Shown: positions 16,219-25,892, counted from the stretch's first letter. The stretch: DNA of 32,661 nucleotides from Bacillus sp. (in: firmicutes) (GCA_011524525.1 WTKE01000068.1:1-32661); one strand, 5' to 3'. Notes: generated from the letters alone by a model not told the origin. Program-made: numbers and translations.

Positions 16219-17817
16219 TTATTTGAATTCAACCGTAGAAAGAATATCAGAACCAGTTGGATGCGGAAGGAAGCCAGTAATATTCGCTTTTCCTGCTAAC
16301 GCTGGTTGTGAGTGTACTAGTGGAATCCATGGAGCATCTTCTTTAATTAATACTTGAGCTTCTTTATAAAGTTTCTCACGCTCAGCTTGGTCAGCTGTAG
16401 ATTGCGCTGCAACCAATAGATCGTGAACTTCTTGGTTTTGATAATAAGAGTAGTTATTGCTGCCTATGCTATCTTGGTCAAGTAATACATATAAGAAGTT
16501 ATCTGCATCACCATTGTCACCTGTCCATCCAAGAAGGAATGTATCCGCTTCTCCAAGACGAGCCTTGTCTAAGTAAGTACCCCACTCATAAGTGACAATT
16601 TTAGCTTTTACTCCGATTGCTTCGAAGTTAGCTTGTAGTGCTTCTGCAACCTTTTGTCCATCTGGCATATATGGTCTTGCTACAGGCATTGCCCATAGTT
16701 CCATTTCAAAGCCATCTTCGTAACCAGCTTCTTTTAAAAGTTCTTTTGCCTTTTCAGGATCATACTCATAATCAACTACATCATCATTGTATCCAGCAAC
16801 AACTGGAGGCATTGGATTCTTCGCAGGCTCCGCAGCTCCAGCATAGAATGCATCGATAAGAGCTTCTTTGTCTACGGCATAGTTAAGTGCTTGACGAACT
16901 AACTTTTCCTTTAACGGCCCACGTGTACTTGTTAAACCAAGGTAAGCAATGTTCAAGGATGGACGGTAGAATGTTTGTAAATCGGCATTTGCCTCAACTG
17001 TTCCAACATCCGAGAAGTTTACACCATCAATTAGGTCTACTTCACCTGAAGATAATGCATTTAATCGTGCAGAGTTATCAGGGATTGCACGGAAAATAAC
17101 TTGGTTAAGCTTCGGTAATCCTTCTTGCCAGTATTCTTCGTTCTTTACAATTGTAATTCTGTCATTACGCTTCCACTCTTTAAATACGAATGGACCTGTA
17201 CCAACTGGATTTTCCATGAACTTATCGCCATATTCTTCAATTGCAGCGGGACTCGCAATCGCAAATGGGCTCATAGCCAAGTTTTTATAAAATGGTGCTA
17301 ATGGAGAATTTAGAACAAATTCAACTGTGTAGTCATCTACGACTTTTACTTCTTTGATACGATCGCCGAATTGAGAGTTATAGTAGTAGTATTGTTCTTT
17401 ATCACCACTTGCCCAGCGGTCGAAGTTAAACTTAACAGCTTCTGCATTAAAGTCTGTTCCATCATGGAATTTGATTCCTTCACGCAGCTTTAATGTATAT
17501 GTTAAGCCATCTTCACTATTCGTCCACTCAGTTGCTAATCCTGGAGCAAGCTCTGTATCTTGTTCTCCAAATTCAATCAAGGTTTCAAAAACGTTCTTCG
17601 TTACTTTAAAAGATTCACCGTCAGTAGCAGTAGCAGGGTCTAGTGAAACCGAATCTCCACCACGTCCAAAAACTAATGTATCAACCGCAGCTTCCTCGCT
17701 TCCTGAACCTTCTCCTTCTGAAGAAGACTCATTAGCTGTGTTCTTGCTACATCCGACCAATGCTAATGAAAGCATTAGGATAAAAGCAAGAAACATAAGA
17801 CTAGTACGCTTTTTCAA
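16219..17817 (-). CDS. Peptide ABC transporter substrate-binding lipoprotein (SBP_bac_5)
   Basis: 532-residue extracellular binding protein. It has a lipoprotein signal peptide (about residues 1-22, lipobox LVGC, lipidated Cys23), an acidic serine/glutamate-rich linker (about 24-45), then the family 5 solute-binding fold with LEP-like elements such as GGDSVSLDPATATDG, LREGIKFHDGTDFNA and NPVGTGPFVFKEW. It captures peptides outside the membrane and delivers them to the permeases. The start codon is TTG, with GAGGGGG seven bases upstream. The order ATPase-ATPase-binding protein-permease-permease is that of the B. subtilis app operon, but I cannot separate App from Dpp-like binding specificity by eye. 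A small hairpin of GAGAG and CTCTC lies in its leader. Confidence 0.93.
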   Translation of the reverse strand: MKKRTSLMFLAFILMLSLALVGCSKNTANESSSEGEGSGSEEAAVDTLVFGRGGDSVSLDPATATDGESFKVTKNVFETLIEFGEQDTELAPGLATEWTNSEDGLTYTLKLREGIKFHDGTDFNAEAVKFNFDRWASGDKEQYYYYNSQFGDRIKEVKVVDDYTVEFVLNSPLAPFYKNLAMSPFAIASPAAIEEYGDKFMENPVGTGPFVFKEWKRNDRITIVKNEEYWQEGLPKLNQVIFRAIPDNSARLNALSSGEVDLIDGVNFSDVGTVEANADLQTFYRPSLNIAYLGLTSTRGPLKEKLVRQALNYAVDKEALIDAFYAGAAEPAKNPMPPVVAGYNDDVVDYEYDPEKAKELLKEAGYEDGFEMELWAMPVARPYMPDGQKVAEALQANFEAIGVKAKIVTYEWGTYLDKARLGEADTFLLGWTGDNGDADNFLYVLLDQDSIGSNNYSYYQNQEVHDLLVAAQSTADQAEREKLYKEAQVLIKEDAPWIPLVHSQPALAGKANITGFLPHPTGSDILSTVEFK

Positions 17818-17887
17818 TGTTTTTCCCCCTCTTAATTTGAGAGTTTACTACTCTCTTTTTGTAATTTATCATCCATGCCTCAAACCA

Positions 17888-18853
17888 TCAATAAAGGTGA
17901 CATGCGGCAAAGTGACCAGGTTCAACTTCTTTCATTTCAGGTCTTGTTGTTTTACAAATATCCATACAATCCCTACAACGTGTGTGAAACGCACAACCCA
18001 AGGGAGGGTTAGAAGGACTTGGAAGATCTCCGCTTAAAAGCTCTCGATCCTTTTTAATATCTGGGTCAGGTATCGGAATGGAATCAAGTAAAGCTCTCGT
18101 ATACGGGTGGAGAGGCTTTTCGTAAAGCTTCTCTGATTCAGTGATTTCTACCAATCTACCTAAATACATAACTCCCACTCGATCACTAATATGTTTGACT
18201 ACTCCAAGATCATGCGCAATAAAGATATAGGTTAAACCAAAGTCCTTTTGCAAATCCTCAAGAAGGTTTAACACTTGTGATTGAATCGATACGTCAAGTG
18301 CTGAAACAGGTTCATCAGCGATAATAAGCTTTGGCTTGGTCATTAATGCACGAGCAATCCCTATCCTTTGCCTTTGACCACCGCTGAATTGATGTGGGTA
18401 CCTTTTCGCATGATAGCTGCTTAAACCAACAACCTCAAGCATTTCTCTCACTCTTCTTTTCCGCTCTTCCTTATCACCGATTCCATGAACGATCAACGGT
18501 TCTTCGAGAATCTTTTCAACCGTATGGCGAGGGTTTAGAGAGGCAAAAGGGTCCTGAAAAACCATTTGAATTTCTTTTCTCATTTTTCTCATGGCATTTG
18601 AATTAAGGCTTGTTAATTCTTGATCCTCAAAAACGACCTTTCCCTCTGTCGCCTCTAACAAACGCATTAAAACACGGCCAGTTGTTGACTTACCACAACC
18701 AGATTCACCAACAAGACCTAGCGTTTCTCCTTTTCGAACATAAAAACTAACATCATCGACTGCTTTAACATGGCCGATTGTTTTTCCAAACAAGCCACCA
18801 GTAATAGGAAAATATTTTTTTAGATTATCAACTTTCAATAAAACATCAGTCAT
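17888..18853 (-). CDS. Peptide ABC transporter ATP-binding protein (OppF/DppF family)
   Basis: 321-residue ATPase. Walker [10 protein letters not shown] is at residues 49-57, followed by the Q-loop [13 protein letters not shown], signature FSGGQRQR, Walker B LIIADEP and H-loop AHD. The C-terminal oligopeptide/dipeptide domain includes [15 protein letters not shown], a cysteine cluster of the kind that can bind an iron-sulfur cluster in some Opp/Dpp ATPases. A frame opens at 18871, but AAGGAG lies nine bases before the ATG at 18853, which overlaps the end of the preceding ATPase gene by eight bases. That overlap indicates coupled translation. It works as a heterodimer with the OppD-type partner. 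Confidence 0.93.
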   Translation of the reverse strand: MTDVLLKVDNLKKYFPITGGLFGKTIGHVKAVDDVSFYVRKGETLGLVGESGCGKSTTGRVLMRLLEATEGKVVFEDQELTSLNSNAMRKMRKEIQMVFQDPFASLNPRHTVEKILEEPLIVHGIGDKEERKRRVREMLEVVGLSSYHAKRYPHQFSGGQRQRIGIARALMTKPKLIIADEPVSALDVSIQSQVLNLLEDLQKDFGLTYIFIAHDLGVVKHISDRVGVMYLGRLVEITESEKLYEKPLHPYTRALLDSIPIPDPDIKKDRELLSGDLPSPSNPPLGCAFHTRCRDCMDICKTTRPEMKEVEPGHFAACHLY

Positions 18854-19835
18854 GAGCAACAACTCCTTCATGGAGGAAACATCTTACACTTTGACCATTC
18901 CCCAATTGATAGAGCTTTGGATCCTCTATGTAACAACGGTCGTGCGCCTTTTCACAGCGGGCTGCGAAACGACAGCCTTTTTGTATGGATCCAGGTTTGG
19001 GAACGTTTCCAGGAATGGAATAAAGTCGCTCCTTTTTTTCTCTAACATCTGGTACTGATTGTAATAGTCCCATTGTGTATGGATGCTTTGGGTTCTTGAA
19101 TATATCTCTTACTTCTGCTTCCTCAACAATTTTCCCCGCATACATGACGATGACCCGCTGACAAAGATCTGCAACTACCCCTAGATCATGGGTAATCATG
19201 ACGATTGCTGTATCGAGTTTTTCATTCAAATCCTTCATTAACGCTAGAATTTGCGCCTGTATCGTAACATCCAATGCGGTTGTCGGTTCGTCGGCAATTA
19301 GTAGTCGCGGGTGACAGGAAAGGGCCATCGCAATCATGACACGCTGTCTCATGCCACCTGATAGCTGATGAGGGTATTCATCGATTATTTGTTCAGCACG
19401 TGGAAGTCCAACAAGCTTTAACATCTGGATCGCTTCGTTTCGCGCTTCTTTTTTACTCATTTTCTTATGTATTCGTATTCCTTCTATTAATTGATTTCCT
19501 ATTGTAAAAAGCGGATTAAGGGATGTCATCGGTTCTTGGAAAATCATCGCAACTTCATTGCCTCTTATCTCACGCATTCTTTTCTCTGAAGCTTGAACAA
19601 GATTTTCACCATTTAACCAGATCTCGCCATTGGTTATTTTCCCTGGTGGCTGGGGAATGAGCTTCATAATAGACAAAGACGTTACACTCTTTCCACATCC
19701 TGATTCACCAACGATTCCAAGAATCTCACCCTTGTTTACAGAGAAACTGATTTGGTCAACGGCAGGAATCTCTCCATCTGTGGAAAAAAAGGTCGTCTGG
19801 AGCTGTTTTACATCTAAAACTGGAGTTTGGCTCAC
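18846..19835 (-). CDS. Peptide ABC transporter ATP-binding protein (OppD/DppD family)
   Basis: 329-residue ATPase, first gene of the importer operon. It has Walker A GESGCGKS (residues 43-50), Q-loop MIFQEPMTSLNPLF, signature LSGGMRQR, Walker B LLIADEPTTALD and the H-loop in ITHDLGVV. The C-terminal domain contains four cysteines (GCRFAARCEKAHDRC and a later RCFLH), the spacing seen in Opp/Dpp ATPases reported to hold a 4Fe-4S cluster. The start codon is GTG at 19835 with GAGGAG upstream. The intergenic region before it contains a CodY-like motif. Together with the downstream genes it forms a complete peptide uptake system. Confidence 0.93.
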   Translation of the reverse strand: MSQTPVLDVKQLQTTFFSTDGEIPAVDQISFSVNKGEILGIVGESGCGKSVTSLSIMKLIPQPPGKITNGEIWLNGENLVQASEKRMREIRGNEVAMIFQEPMTSLNPLFTIGNQLIEGIRIHKKMSKKEARNEAIQMLKLVGLPRAEQIIDEYPHQLSGGMRQRVMIAMALSCHPRLLIADEPTTALDVTIQAQILALMKDLNEKLDTAIVMITHDLGVVADLCQRVIVMYAGKIVEEAEVRDIFKNPKHPYTMGLLQSVPDVREKKERLYSIPGNVPKPGSIQKGCRFAARCEKAHDRCYIEDPKLYQLGNGQSVRCFLHEGVVAHD

Positions 19836-19931
19836 AAAGTTACTCCTCTCTTACTGAATATTCAATTCATTCTTTTTTTTCATTTTATTCTATAAATACT
19901 GGTAAGTCTACAACTATTTCTCAATCTTACT

Positions 19932-19946
19932 AATTTTTAGAATAAT
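19932..19946. promoter_or_regulatory. CodY-box-like motif upstream of the peptide importer operon
   Basis: AATTTTTAGAATAAT matches the CodY consensus AATTTTCWGAAAATT at 12 of 15 positions, about 100 bases before the first ATPase gene. Peptide permease operons are known CodY targets in Bacillus, which makes it plausible. The region is very AT-rich, so chance similarity is possible. No convincing sigma-A promoter could be fixed in the same gap. Confidence 0.35.
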
Positions 19947-20012
19947 ATGTTAACATAGTAATTTTTTATTGCCATCCTCTCTATCTTATGAATACATCTA
20001 AAGAGACATGAC

Positions 20013-20043
20013 AAAAAGCCCCCGAAGGTTTATCCCTCGGGGG
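20013..20043 (-). terminator. Rho-independent terminator of ygaD
   Basis: On the minus strand CCCCCGA (20037-20043) pairs with TCGGGGG (20019-20025), followed by CTTTTT. It lies six bases beyond the ygaD stop. Confidence 0.88.
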
Positions 20044-20048
20044 TGTTG

Positions 20049-21797
20049 TTAATGCTCTAACTGTTGAATTTGGAATAATTTATAGTAGTTTCCTTGCTTT
20101 TTCATCAGTTCTTCATGCTTTCCGATTTCAGAAATCTCTCCATTCTCTATCAAGACTATTCGGTCTGCATGTGTGATCGTAGACAGTCGATGAGCTACAA
20201 TAAAGGTTGTTCGGTCCTTTGCCAGCTTCTCAAAAGCTTCTTGAATTAATGATTCACTCTCTAAATCTAAAGCGGAAGTGGCCTCATCCATCACAAGAAT
20301 TGTTGGATTTTTAATAAATACTCTTGCAATCGCAATCCGCTGTTTTTGTCCACCAGAAAGCTTTACTCCTCTTTCTCCTACCTTTGTTTCGTACCCTTCT
20401 GGAAGGTTCATGATAAATTCGTGAGCATTTGCTGCCTTTGCAGCTGCAATCACCTCTTCATCTGAAGCTCCAGGTTTAGCTAGTAAAATATTTTCTTTAA
20501 CAGAATCACTAAACAAAATACTATCTTGTAAAACCATTCCAATCTTATCTCTTAGTGAACGTACTTGGAAGGATCGAATATCTTGTCCATCTAAATAAAC
20601 CGATCCACCTGTCACATCATAAAACCTAGGAATTAAGCTAATCAAAGAGGATTTACCTCCACCGCTCATACCTACGAGTGCAATGGTCTCCCCTTGCCGA
20701 ACGTCGAGATTTATGTTTTTTAATATATCTTGTTCATTCTCATTGTATCGAAAGTACACATTTTGGAAGCGCACGTTTCCAACCACATTTCTACATTCAA
20801 CTGCATTGGGTGAATCATCAATATCATACTTTTCATCCACAAATTCAAACACACGATCCATGGAGGCAATTGATTGCGTCAACGTTGTGGAAGAATTAAC
20901 CAATCTGCGTAGCGGATTATACAAACGATCAATATAGGCAATAAACGCAACCATTTCTCCTATCGAAAGATTCCCTTGAATAACCTGATAACCTGAGTAA
21001 CCGATCACAATGAGAGGAGCAATGTCTGTTATCGTATTTACAACCGCAAAGGCTTTCGCATTCCACTTTGTATGGTCTAGAGCTTTTATTAGAAAATTTT
21101 TATTTTGCTTGTCAAAGCGTTCTTGCTCATAGTCCTCTACTGCAAAGCTTTTAATAACAGACATCCCTTGAACTCTCTCATGGAGAAAGCTTTGTACTTC
21201 AGCAAGAGCCTGTGACCTTTTTCTAGTAAGTCCCCGTAAATTGCCGAAGAAATACCTTACGGAAAAGGCGTAAAAGGGGAACAAAACCAGTGAAACAAGT
21301 GTTAACTTAACATCCATCATCATCATTAAGATAATCGCTATTACAATAGTGGCCATATCAAGCCATAAATTCATCAATCCAGTAATAACAAATGTTTTTG
21401 TTTGCTCTACGTCATTAATCACACGTGAGATAACTTCGCCCGCTTTGTTATTTGAATAAAATTTGAAACTCAATTTTTGAATATGTGTGTACAGTTTGTC
21501 TCTTATATCGTACAAAATTTTACTAGCAACCCATTGGGCATAGTATTGTCGATAGTACTCAATTGGCGGTCTAGCAACAACAAAAATAACCATCATAATG
21601 GCCATGATCATAAATAGTTTACTCGTTTTTTCTTCCGCCGATAATGTTTGATTACCTACAATATCATCTAGGACATATTTGATTAAAATCGGAATTAATA
21701 ATGGTATGACAAACTTAATGATTCCAATAATGATTGTCCCGATGATTTGTAATCGATACGGTTTTACAAAGTGTAAATACCTTCGAATGCTACTCAT
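20049..21797 (-). CDS. ygaD: YgaD, MsbA/LmrA-like ABC exporter (fused permease-ATPase)
   Basis: 582-residue half-transporter. A six-helix exporter domain (about residues 10-310) is fused to an ATPase with Walker [10 protein letters not shown], signature LSGGQKQR, Walker [13 protein letters not shown] and the switch histidine in VAHRLST. It would act as a homodimer exporting lipids or drugs; the substrate is unknown. GGAGGGT lies six bases before the ATG at 21797, so I start there rather than at 21812. The position next to ntdP matches B. subtilis ygaD. It is downstream of the ntdP terminator on the same strand, with 85 bases between the genes. Confidence 0.9.
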   Translation of the reverse strand: MSSIRRYLHFVKPYRLQIIGTIIIGIIKFVIPLLIPILIKYVLDDIVGNQTLSAEEKTSKLFMIMAIMMVIFVVARPPIEYYRQYYAQWVASKILYDIRDKLYTHIQKLSFKFYSNNKAGEVISRVINDVEQTKTFVITGLMNLWLDMATIVIAIILMMMMDVKLTLVSLVLFPFYAFSVRYFFGNLRGLTRKRSQALAEVQSFLHERVQGMSVIKSFAVEDYEQERFDKQNKNFLIKALDHTKWNAKAFAVVNTITDIAPLIVIGYSGYQVIQGNLSIGEMVAFIAYIDRLYNPLRRLVNSSTTLTQSIASMDRVFEFVDEKYDIDDSPNAVECRNVVGNVRFQNVYFRYNENEQDILKNINLDVRQGETIALVGMSGGGKSSLISLIPRFYDVTGGSVYLDGQDIRSFQVRSLRDKIGMVLQDSILFSDSVKENILLAKPGASDEEVIAAAKAANAHEFIMNLPEGYETKVGERGVKLSGGQKQRIAIARVFIKNPTILVMDEATSALDLESESLIQEAFEKLAKDRTTFIVAHRLSTITHADRIVLIENGEISEIGKHEELMKKQGNYYKLFQIQQLEH

Positions 21798-21831
21798 CCT
21801 GACACCCTCCATTCAGCTCTTACTTACATAA

Positions 21832-21862
21832 AGAAAAACCTGTTGCAACTAGTGACAACAGG
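21832..21862 (-). terminator. Rho-independent terminator of ntdP
   Basis: On the minus strand CCTGTTG (21856-21862) pairs with CAACAGG (21839-21845) with a ten-base loop, followed by a T-rich stretch (AAGAAAAA at 21831-21838 on the plus strand). Confidence 0.8.
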
Positions 21863-21882
21863 CGTTTTCTTTCGTTAAATGA

Positions 21883-22413
21883 TTACCGTCTGTATGTTAA
21901 ATATCTTTCGTACCATGTATCAATAAAATCTGGTGCAAAAGGTCCTTTTCGCTGACGAATCCAACTAATCAGGTTGTCCACATTTGCGCGAAGAATTTTA
22001 TCAATGACTTCCGGGTAGTTCATCTCAATACGATGACGCTCGTACTCATCCTCGTCTAACAGATTAAAAGTCATATCAGGAAACACTTTAATATCAAGGT
22101 CATAGTCAATGTATTTTAATGCTTCTCCATCAAAAATAAATGGGGAGCTTATGTTGCAATAATAATACACTCCATCTTCACGTATCATTCCGATGACATT
22201 AAACCAGTATTGAGAGTGAAAATAACAAATAGCTGGTTCTCTAGTAATCCACGTTCTTCCATCCGATTCAGTTACGATGGTACGGTCATTTCCACCAATG
22301 ACTAATCCTTGCGTTCCCTTTAATACGGTAGTCTCCTCCCATACTCGATGGATGTGACCATTATGTTTGTAACTATGTATTTGGATCGGTTCACCTTCCA
22401 TGGGTACGCCCAT
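21883..22413 (-). CDS. ntdP: NtdP, nucleoside tri- and diphosphate phosphatase (YgaC, DUF402)
   Basis: 176-residue DUF402/UPF0374 enzyme that hydrolyses nucleoside tri- and diphosphates. The conserved [14 protein letters not shown] (about residues 9-22), [37 protein letters not shown] and the C-terminal [18 protein letters not shown] all match the family. A longer frame opens at 22431. The ATG at 22413 gives exactly the family length and the usual MGxPxEGE N-terminus, but the visible Shine-Dalgarno (AGGGAG) is close to it, so the start is likely rather than certain. It lies between ygaB and ygaD, as in B. subtilis. Confidence 0.9.
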   Translation of the reverse strand: MGVPMEGEPIQIHSYKHNGHIHRVWEETTVLKGTQGLVIGGNDRTIVTESDGRTWITREPAICYFHSQYWFNVIGMIREDGVYYYCNISSPFIFDGEALKYIDYDLDIKVFPDMTFNLLDEDEYERHRIEMNYPEVIDKILRANVDNLISWIRQRKGPFAPDFIDTWYERYLTYRR

Positions 22414-22518
22414 TTTTCTCCCTACTTTCATTAATCGAACGCTCCCGAAACCTAAAAAATGCTAATATAATAAAAGTTTTCCTCAAAAGGTTACAAAGAA
22501 CATTTCCTGTTTTCTACT

Positions 22519-22546
22519 ATTATAACGGTAAAACATCGAATTTAAA
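22519..22546 (-). promoter_or_regulatory. Candidate ntdP promoter
   Basis: On the minus strand TTTAAA (22541-22546), 16 bases and a perfect TATAAT (22519-22524) lie just downstream of the ygaB terminator, about 105 bases before ntdP. A second candidate (TTGTAA with TATTAT) lies closer to the gene. Which one is used cannot be decided. Confidence 0.4.
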
Positions 22547-22547
22547 A

Positions 22548-22576
22548 CAAAGAGCCCTTGAAATTTCTCAAAGGCT
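22548..22576 (-). terminator. Rho-independent terminator of ygaB
   Basis: On the minus strand AGCCTTTGAG (22567-22576) pairs with TTCAAGGGCT (22553-22562) using two G-U pairs and a four-base loop, followed by CTTTGTTTT. Confidence 0.75.
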
Positions 22577-22624
22577 TTATAATTTACGTATAAAATTAGT
22601 TAAATTGTGTTATTTTTTCTCTTT

Positions 22625-22885
22625 TTATCCTTTTAAAGCTATTTCCGCTTCCTGATATGAGCGAATAAGTTCCTCCGTTTGCCTTTCAAAAATATGATGA
22701 ATTTCACGCAAGTCCTGCTTCATTTGTTGAATCTCATCCTGAATACTTTCCAACTTCGCATGCTTTTGTAGCAATCTCAATTCCTCTTCAATTTCTTGAC
22801 AGCGTTCAAGTTCTGTTTGTATGTATAGTAGTTTTTCCATTGTAGCCATTTGTTCACCAACTAATCGTGAAAAATCACTCACCAT
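22625..22885 (-). CDS. ygaB: YgaB, small coiled-coil protein
   Basis: 86-residue, charged, almost entirely helical protein. Heptad-like hydrophobics from about residue 10 to 80 (MATMEKLLYIQTELERC, then IEEELRLLQKHAKLESIQDEI) predict a coiled coil. It has no signal peptide or membrane segment. The size and place between ntdP and sspE match YgaB of B. subtilis. The Shine-Dalgarno is weak (GGTGGG close to the ATG at 22885). The function is unknown; the coiled coil suggests a structural or partner-binding role. Confidence 0.75.
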   Translation of the reverse strand: MVSDFSRLVGEQMATMEKLLYIQTELERCQEIEEELRLLQKHAKLESIQDEIQQMKQDLREIHHIFERQTEELIRSYQEAEIALKG

Positions 22886-22985
22886 TGCCCACCGCCTTCT
22901 TTTTCGATATATATACTATTCGGTAAGGTTCATAAGTTTCCTTTGACTAGTTATGTAGACGTATCAGAAGTTTTGTCGAACTAAG

Positions 22986-23118
22986 AAAAGCGGAAGCGCC
23001 TTGTTTAGCCCCGACAAGCATAAGACGAATCACGCAGGAAGGCCTGCCTTCTGGAGGGATTTGGCTTATGACCTCGAGGGGCTAGGCGCTGGAGCTGGAC
23101 ACCGAAAAGCGGAAGCGC
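22986..23118. repeat. REP-like palindromic element with a truncated second copy
   Basis: GC-rich compared with its surroundings. Nested arms pair: AGCGCC (22995-23000) with GGCGCT (23085-23090), TAGCCCC (23006-23012) with GGGGCTA (23078-23084), CATAAG (23019-23024) with CTTATG (23065-23070), and an inner GC-rich hairpin near 23035-23053. The head AAAAGCGGAAGCGC (22986-22999) recurs at 23105-23118, so a second, truncated copy starts right after the first. I recognise this kind of sequence as a dispersed intergenic repeat of Bacillus-type genomes. It has no coding capacity. Together with its flanks it fills the 289-base gap between ygaB and sspE. Confidence 0.75.
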
Positions 23119-23120
23119 GC

Positions 23121-23161
23121 TAAATAAAGAAGGTGCTCTTTCCGATTAGAAAGAGCACCTT
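23121..23161 (-). terminator. Rho-independent terminator of sspE
   Basis: A perfect 13-base stem, 23130-23142 with 23149-23161, has a six-base loop. On the minus strand it is followed by CTTTATTTA. It begins 13 bases after the sspE stop. Confidence 0.85.
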
Positions 23162-23174
23162 ACTGTGATTAATA

Positions 23175-23450
23175 TTAAGAGTTTTGGCCCTTGCGAGACT
23201 CAGCTTGAGCGTTTTGTTGTCTTACTTCTTGTGCGTTAGTTTCGCTAGCGAACTCTGTACCGAATTGACCAGCGGATTGAGAACCTTGTCCTTGTCTAGC
23301 TGAAGCAGCGTTTTGTTGACGTACTTCTTGTACGTTCGTTTCGCTTGCGAACTCAGTTCCGTATTGACCTTGTCCAGCTGAAGCAGCGTTTTGTTGTCTC
23401 ACTTCTTGAACGTTAGTTCCAGATTGAGTTCTGTTTGGTTGCTTTGCCAT
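23175..23450 (-). CDS. sspE: Gamma-type small acid-soluble spore protein SspE
   Basis: 91-residue spore-core protein used as an amino acid store. It has internal repeats with the core TNVQEVRQQNA (three times), two of them preceded by the germination protease site TEFASET. It is rich in Gln, Asn, Ala and Gly and lacks membrane or catalytic features. The open frame begins at a TTG at 23483, but GGAGGTG precedes the ATG at 23450, which gives the standard MAKQPN start. It lies 74 bases after fabL on the same strand, and a forespore sigma-G promoter is expected there, though I could not fix both elements. Its ribosome site has an exact upstream complement (separate entry). Confidence 0.93.
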   Translation of the reverse strand: MAKQPNRTQSGTNVQEVRQQNAASAGQGQYGTEFASETNVQEVRQQNAASARQGQGSQSAGQFGTEFASETNAQEVRQQNAQAESRKGQNS

Positions 23451-23453
23451 TGT

Positions 23454-23492
23454 AATCACCTCCACAGAAATTAATTTATCCAAGAGGTGATT
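23454..23492 (-). promoter_or_regulatory. Inverted repeat able to mask the sspE ribosome binding site
   Basis: In the sspE transcript AATCACCTC (23484-23492 read on the minus strand) is an exact complement of GAGGTGATT (23454-23462), which contains the Shine-Dalgarno and ends three bases before the ATG. The loop is 21 bases. The pairing would hide the ribosome site. A control function is inferred. Confidence 0.5.
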
Positions 23493-23524
23493 GGTCTATC
23501 CTACAGAAATTTTTTCCATTTTCA

Positions 23525-24310
<786 letters not shown>

Positions 24311-24379
24311 TTATATGAATAGTTCACAAATAAGATTACCACAATACATCTATAAGAAAAATAGAGGATGTGTGAGACA

Positions 24380-24604
24380 ATGTATGTAGGTCGAGATATG
24401 ACAGAACTCTCAATGATACCAAAAACCGATTGGAAAAAAGAAGAGTTGGCTTTTTTTCATCACGCACTTCAACAAATAATGCCGTACTTAAATTCAGAAG
24501 GTGTAACCATCCACCGAGAAATCATTAAGGAAATCGAAGGGCGTGGTGGACTTCATCGAAATGAAGCCGACTGGACTCATGGCACAAGGATCTCTTACGA
24601 CTAA
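24380..24604 (+). CDS. yfhS: YfhS-like small protein
   Basis: 74-residue soluble protein (MYVGRDMTELSMIPKTDW...) in the place of yfhS, between fabL and mutY and divergent from fabL. A frame opens at 24368, but that ATG abuts the AGAGG Shine-Dalgarno (24363-24367). The ATG at 24380 is twelve bases from it and gives a natural N-terminus, so I prefer it without certainty. It contains aromatic and charged segments (ELAFFHHALQQIMPYLN) compatible with helices and has no membrane segment. The function is unknown. A strong terminator follows. Confidence 0.7.
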   Translation: MYVGRDMTELSMIPKTDWKKEELAFFHHALQQIMPYLNSEGVTIHREIIKEIEGRGGLHRNEADWTHGTRISYD

Positions 24605-24630
24605 TAGAAGAGCGGAAGTGACAACATTAG

Positions 24631-24658
24631 AAAAAACGCCACAAGCAAGTGGCGTTTT
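24631..24658. terminator. Bidirectional terminator between yfhS and mutY
   Basis: AAAACGCCAC (24633-24642) pairs with GTGGCGTTTT (24649-24658) around a six-base loop, with A and T runs on the two sides. The mutY stop codon overlaps its right arm. Confidence 0.85.
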
Positions 24659-25751
24659 ACTCTTTTTTATAAAATTGACGCAGCATTTTCTGATGTGAAA
24701 CTGGAAAGGCAAAGTTTTCTATTTCATCTTCGTCAACCAGCTTCAAAGTGTCAGAAGTTTTGATCGGTGCTAATAAGGTTCCTTCATATACATTAATATT
24801 CCATACAAGATGAGAGAAGACATGTTCAATATGGCCTACAAGCTCCCCTATATCGCATTGAATTTCATATGCTTCCATTAGATTAGATACTAACTGTTCT
24901 TTATCTCCTAAAACTGGAAGATGAATTTCCACATTTGGAAACTGCCACAAATTCGCAAGCAAACCGGATGAAGGGCGCTTTTGAATAACGGTTCGTCCCT
25001 CAGCATCTTTCAGTACAACCGCTGCAAGTTGAACCTTTCGTTGTTTTTTCGCCTTTGTTTTAACAGGCAATTCATTTTGAGTTCCTTCCTCGAAGGCGTG
25101 ACAATGATCACGAACCGGACAGAGCAAGCATGATGGTGAAGTTGGCGTACAAATTAATGCACCTAGCTCCATTAATGCTTGGTTAAAATAAGATGGGTTT
25201 TCATGTGATATAAAGGCACGAACAGCTTCCTCGAACACTTTTCTACTGGATGCTTTTGCAATATCATCCCAAATCGAAAGAATCCTGGAAAATACTCGCA
25301 TTACGTTCCCATCAACAGCTGGTTCTGGTACTCCATAGGCTATGGATAGAATTGCACCTGCTGTATAGGGACCAACCCCTTTTAAGCTGGAGATTTCCTT
25401 TGGTGTATTTGGAACTTTTCCTCCGTATTGTTCATGAACCTCTCGAACCGCTGATTGAAGATTACGGACTCTTGAATAATAACCTAAGCCTTCCCAAGCT
25501 TTTAATACTTTTTCCTCATCAGCATTAGATAAAGCTTCTATTGTAGGAAACTCTGTGATAAAACGGTTAAAATAAGGAATGACTGTATCGACTCTTGTTT
25601 GCTGAAGCATGATCTCCGATACCCAGACCTTATAAGGATCTTGGTCTTTCCTCCATGGAAGGTCTCTCTGCTCTCTTTCAAACCAACCAATTAGATCCTT
25701 TTGAAATTCTTCCTTATTTATTTTTGAAACGTTTTTTAAAGAATTGGACAT
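24657..25751 (-). CDS. mutY: MutY, A/G-specific adenine glycosylase
   Basis: 364-residue base-excision repair enzyme that removes adenine mispaired with 8-oxoguanine. It has catalytic Glu46 (SEIMLQQT), the helix-hairpin-helix [12 protein letters not shown], catalytic Asp147 (VDGNVMRV), a 4Fe-4S motif C-x6-C-x2-C-x5-C ([17 protein letters not shown]) and a C-terminal Nudix-like domain (about 235-355) that recognises 8-oxoguanine. Length and order are normal. Start: ATG at 25751 with GGAGG seven bases upstream. It is divergent from yfhP across a 216-base gap containing nested palindromes. Confidence 0.95.
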   Translation of the reverse strand: MSNSLKNVSKINKEEFQKDLIGWFEREQRDLPWRKDQDPYKVWVSEIMLQQTRVDTVIPYFNRFITEFPTIEALSNADEEKVLKAWEGLGYYSRVRNLQSAVREVHEQYGGKVPNTPKEISSLKGVGPYTAGAILSIAYGVPEPAVDGNVMRVFSRILSIWDDIAKASSRKVFEEAVRAFISHENPSYFNQALMELGALICTPTSPSCLLCPVRDHCHAFEEGTQNELPVKTKAKKQRKVQLAAVVLKDAEGRTVIQKRPSSGLLANLWQFPNVEIHLPVLGDKEQLVSNLMEAYEIQCDIGELVGHIEHVFSHLVWNINVYEGTLLAPIKTSDTLKLVDEDEIENFAFPVSHQKMLRQFYKKE

Positions 25752-25839
25752 TTTTTTGCCTCCAAAAAGTTAAACAAGTACATACTAAGGGAATATAATA
25801 GCTTATCCCATTCATATTTTACGAAAACTTAAAATTGGT

Positions 25840-25892
25840 TAGTGATTATTCAGTAATTATTACAACTACTTTAAAGTAACGATTAATCACTA
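25840..25892. repeat. Nested palindromes between mutY and yfhP
   Basis: TAGTGATTA (25840-25848) is an exact inverted match of TAATCACTA (25884-25892). Between them lie two smaller perfect palindromes, GTAATTATTAC (25853-25863) and TACTTTAAAGTA (25867-25878). The region is AT-rich and sits in a divergent promoter region, so operator sites are possible. No known regulator consensus fits well. Confidence 0.5.

Noticed and set aside
17832-17868. A hairpin followed by T on the plus strand before the binding-protein gene.
   Set aside because: The T run is on the strand that carries no gene here, so it is not a terminator for the operon; it may be a 5' mRNA hairpin.
17471-18037. A 188-codon open frame on the plus strand across the binding-protein and ATPase genes.
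   Set aside because: It is antisense to two clear genes, resembles no family and lacks a ribosome site.
23175-23450. Regularly spaced repeats resembling a short repeat array.
   Set aside because: They are in-frame repeats of a spore protein with protease sites, not a CRISPR array.
24605-24620. A short stretch resembling the head of the REP-like element near yfhS.
   Set aside because: Only a partial match with mismatches and no inverted arms.
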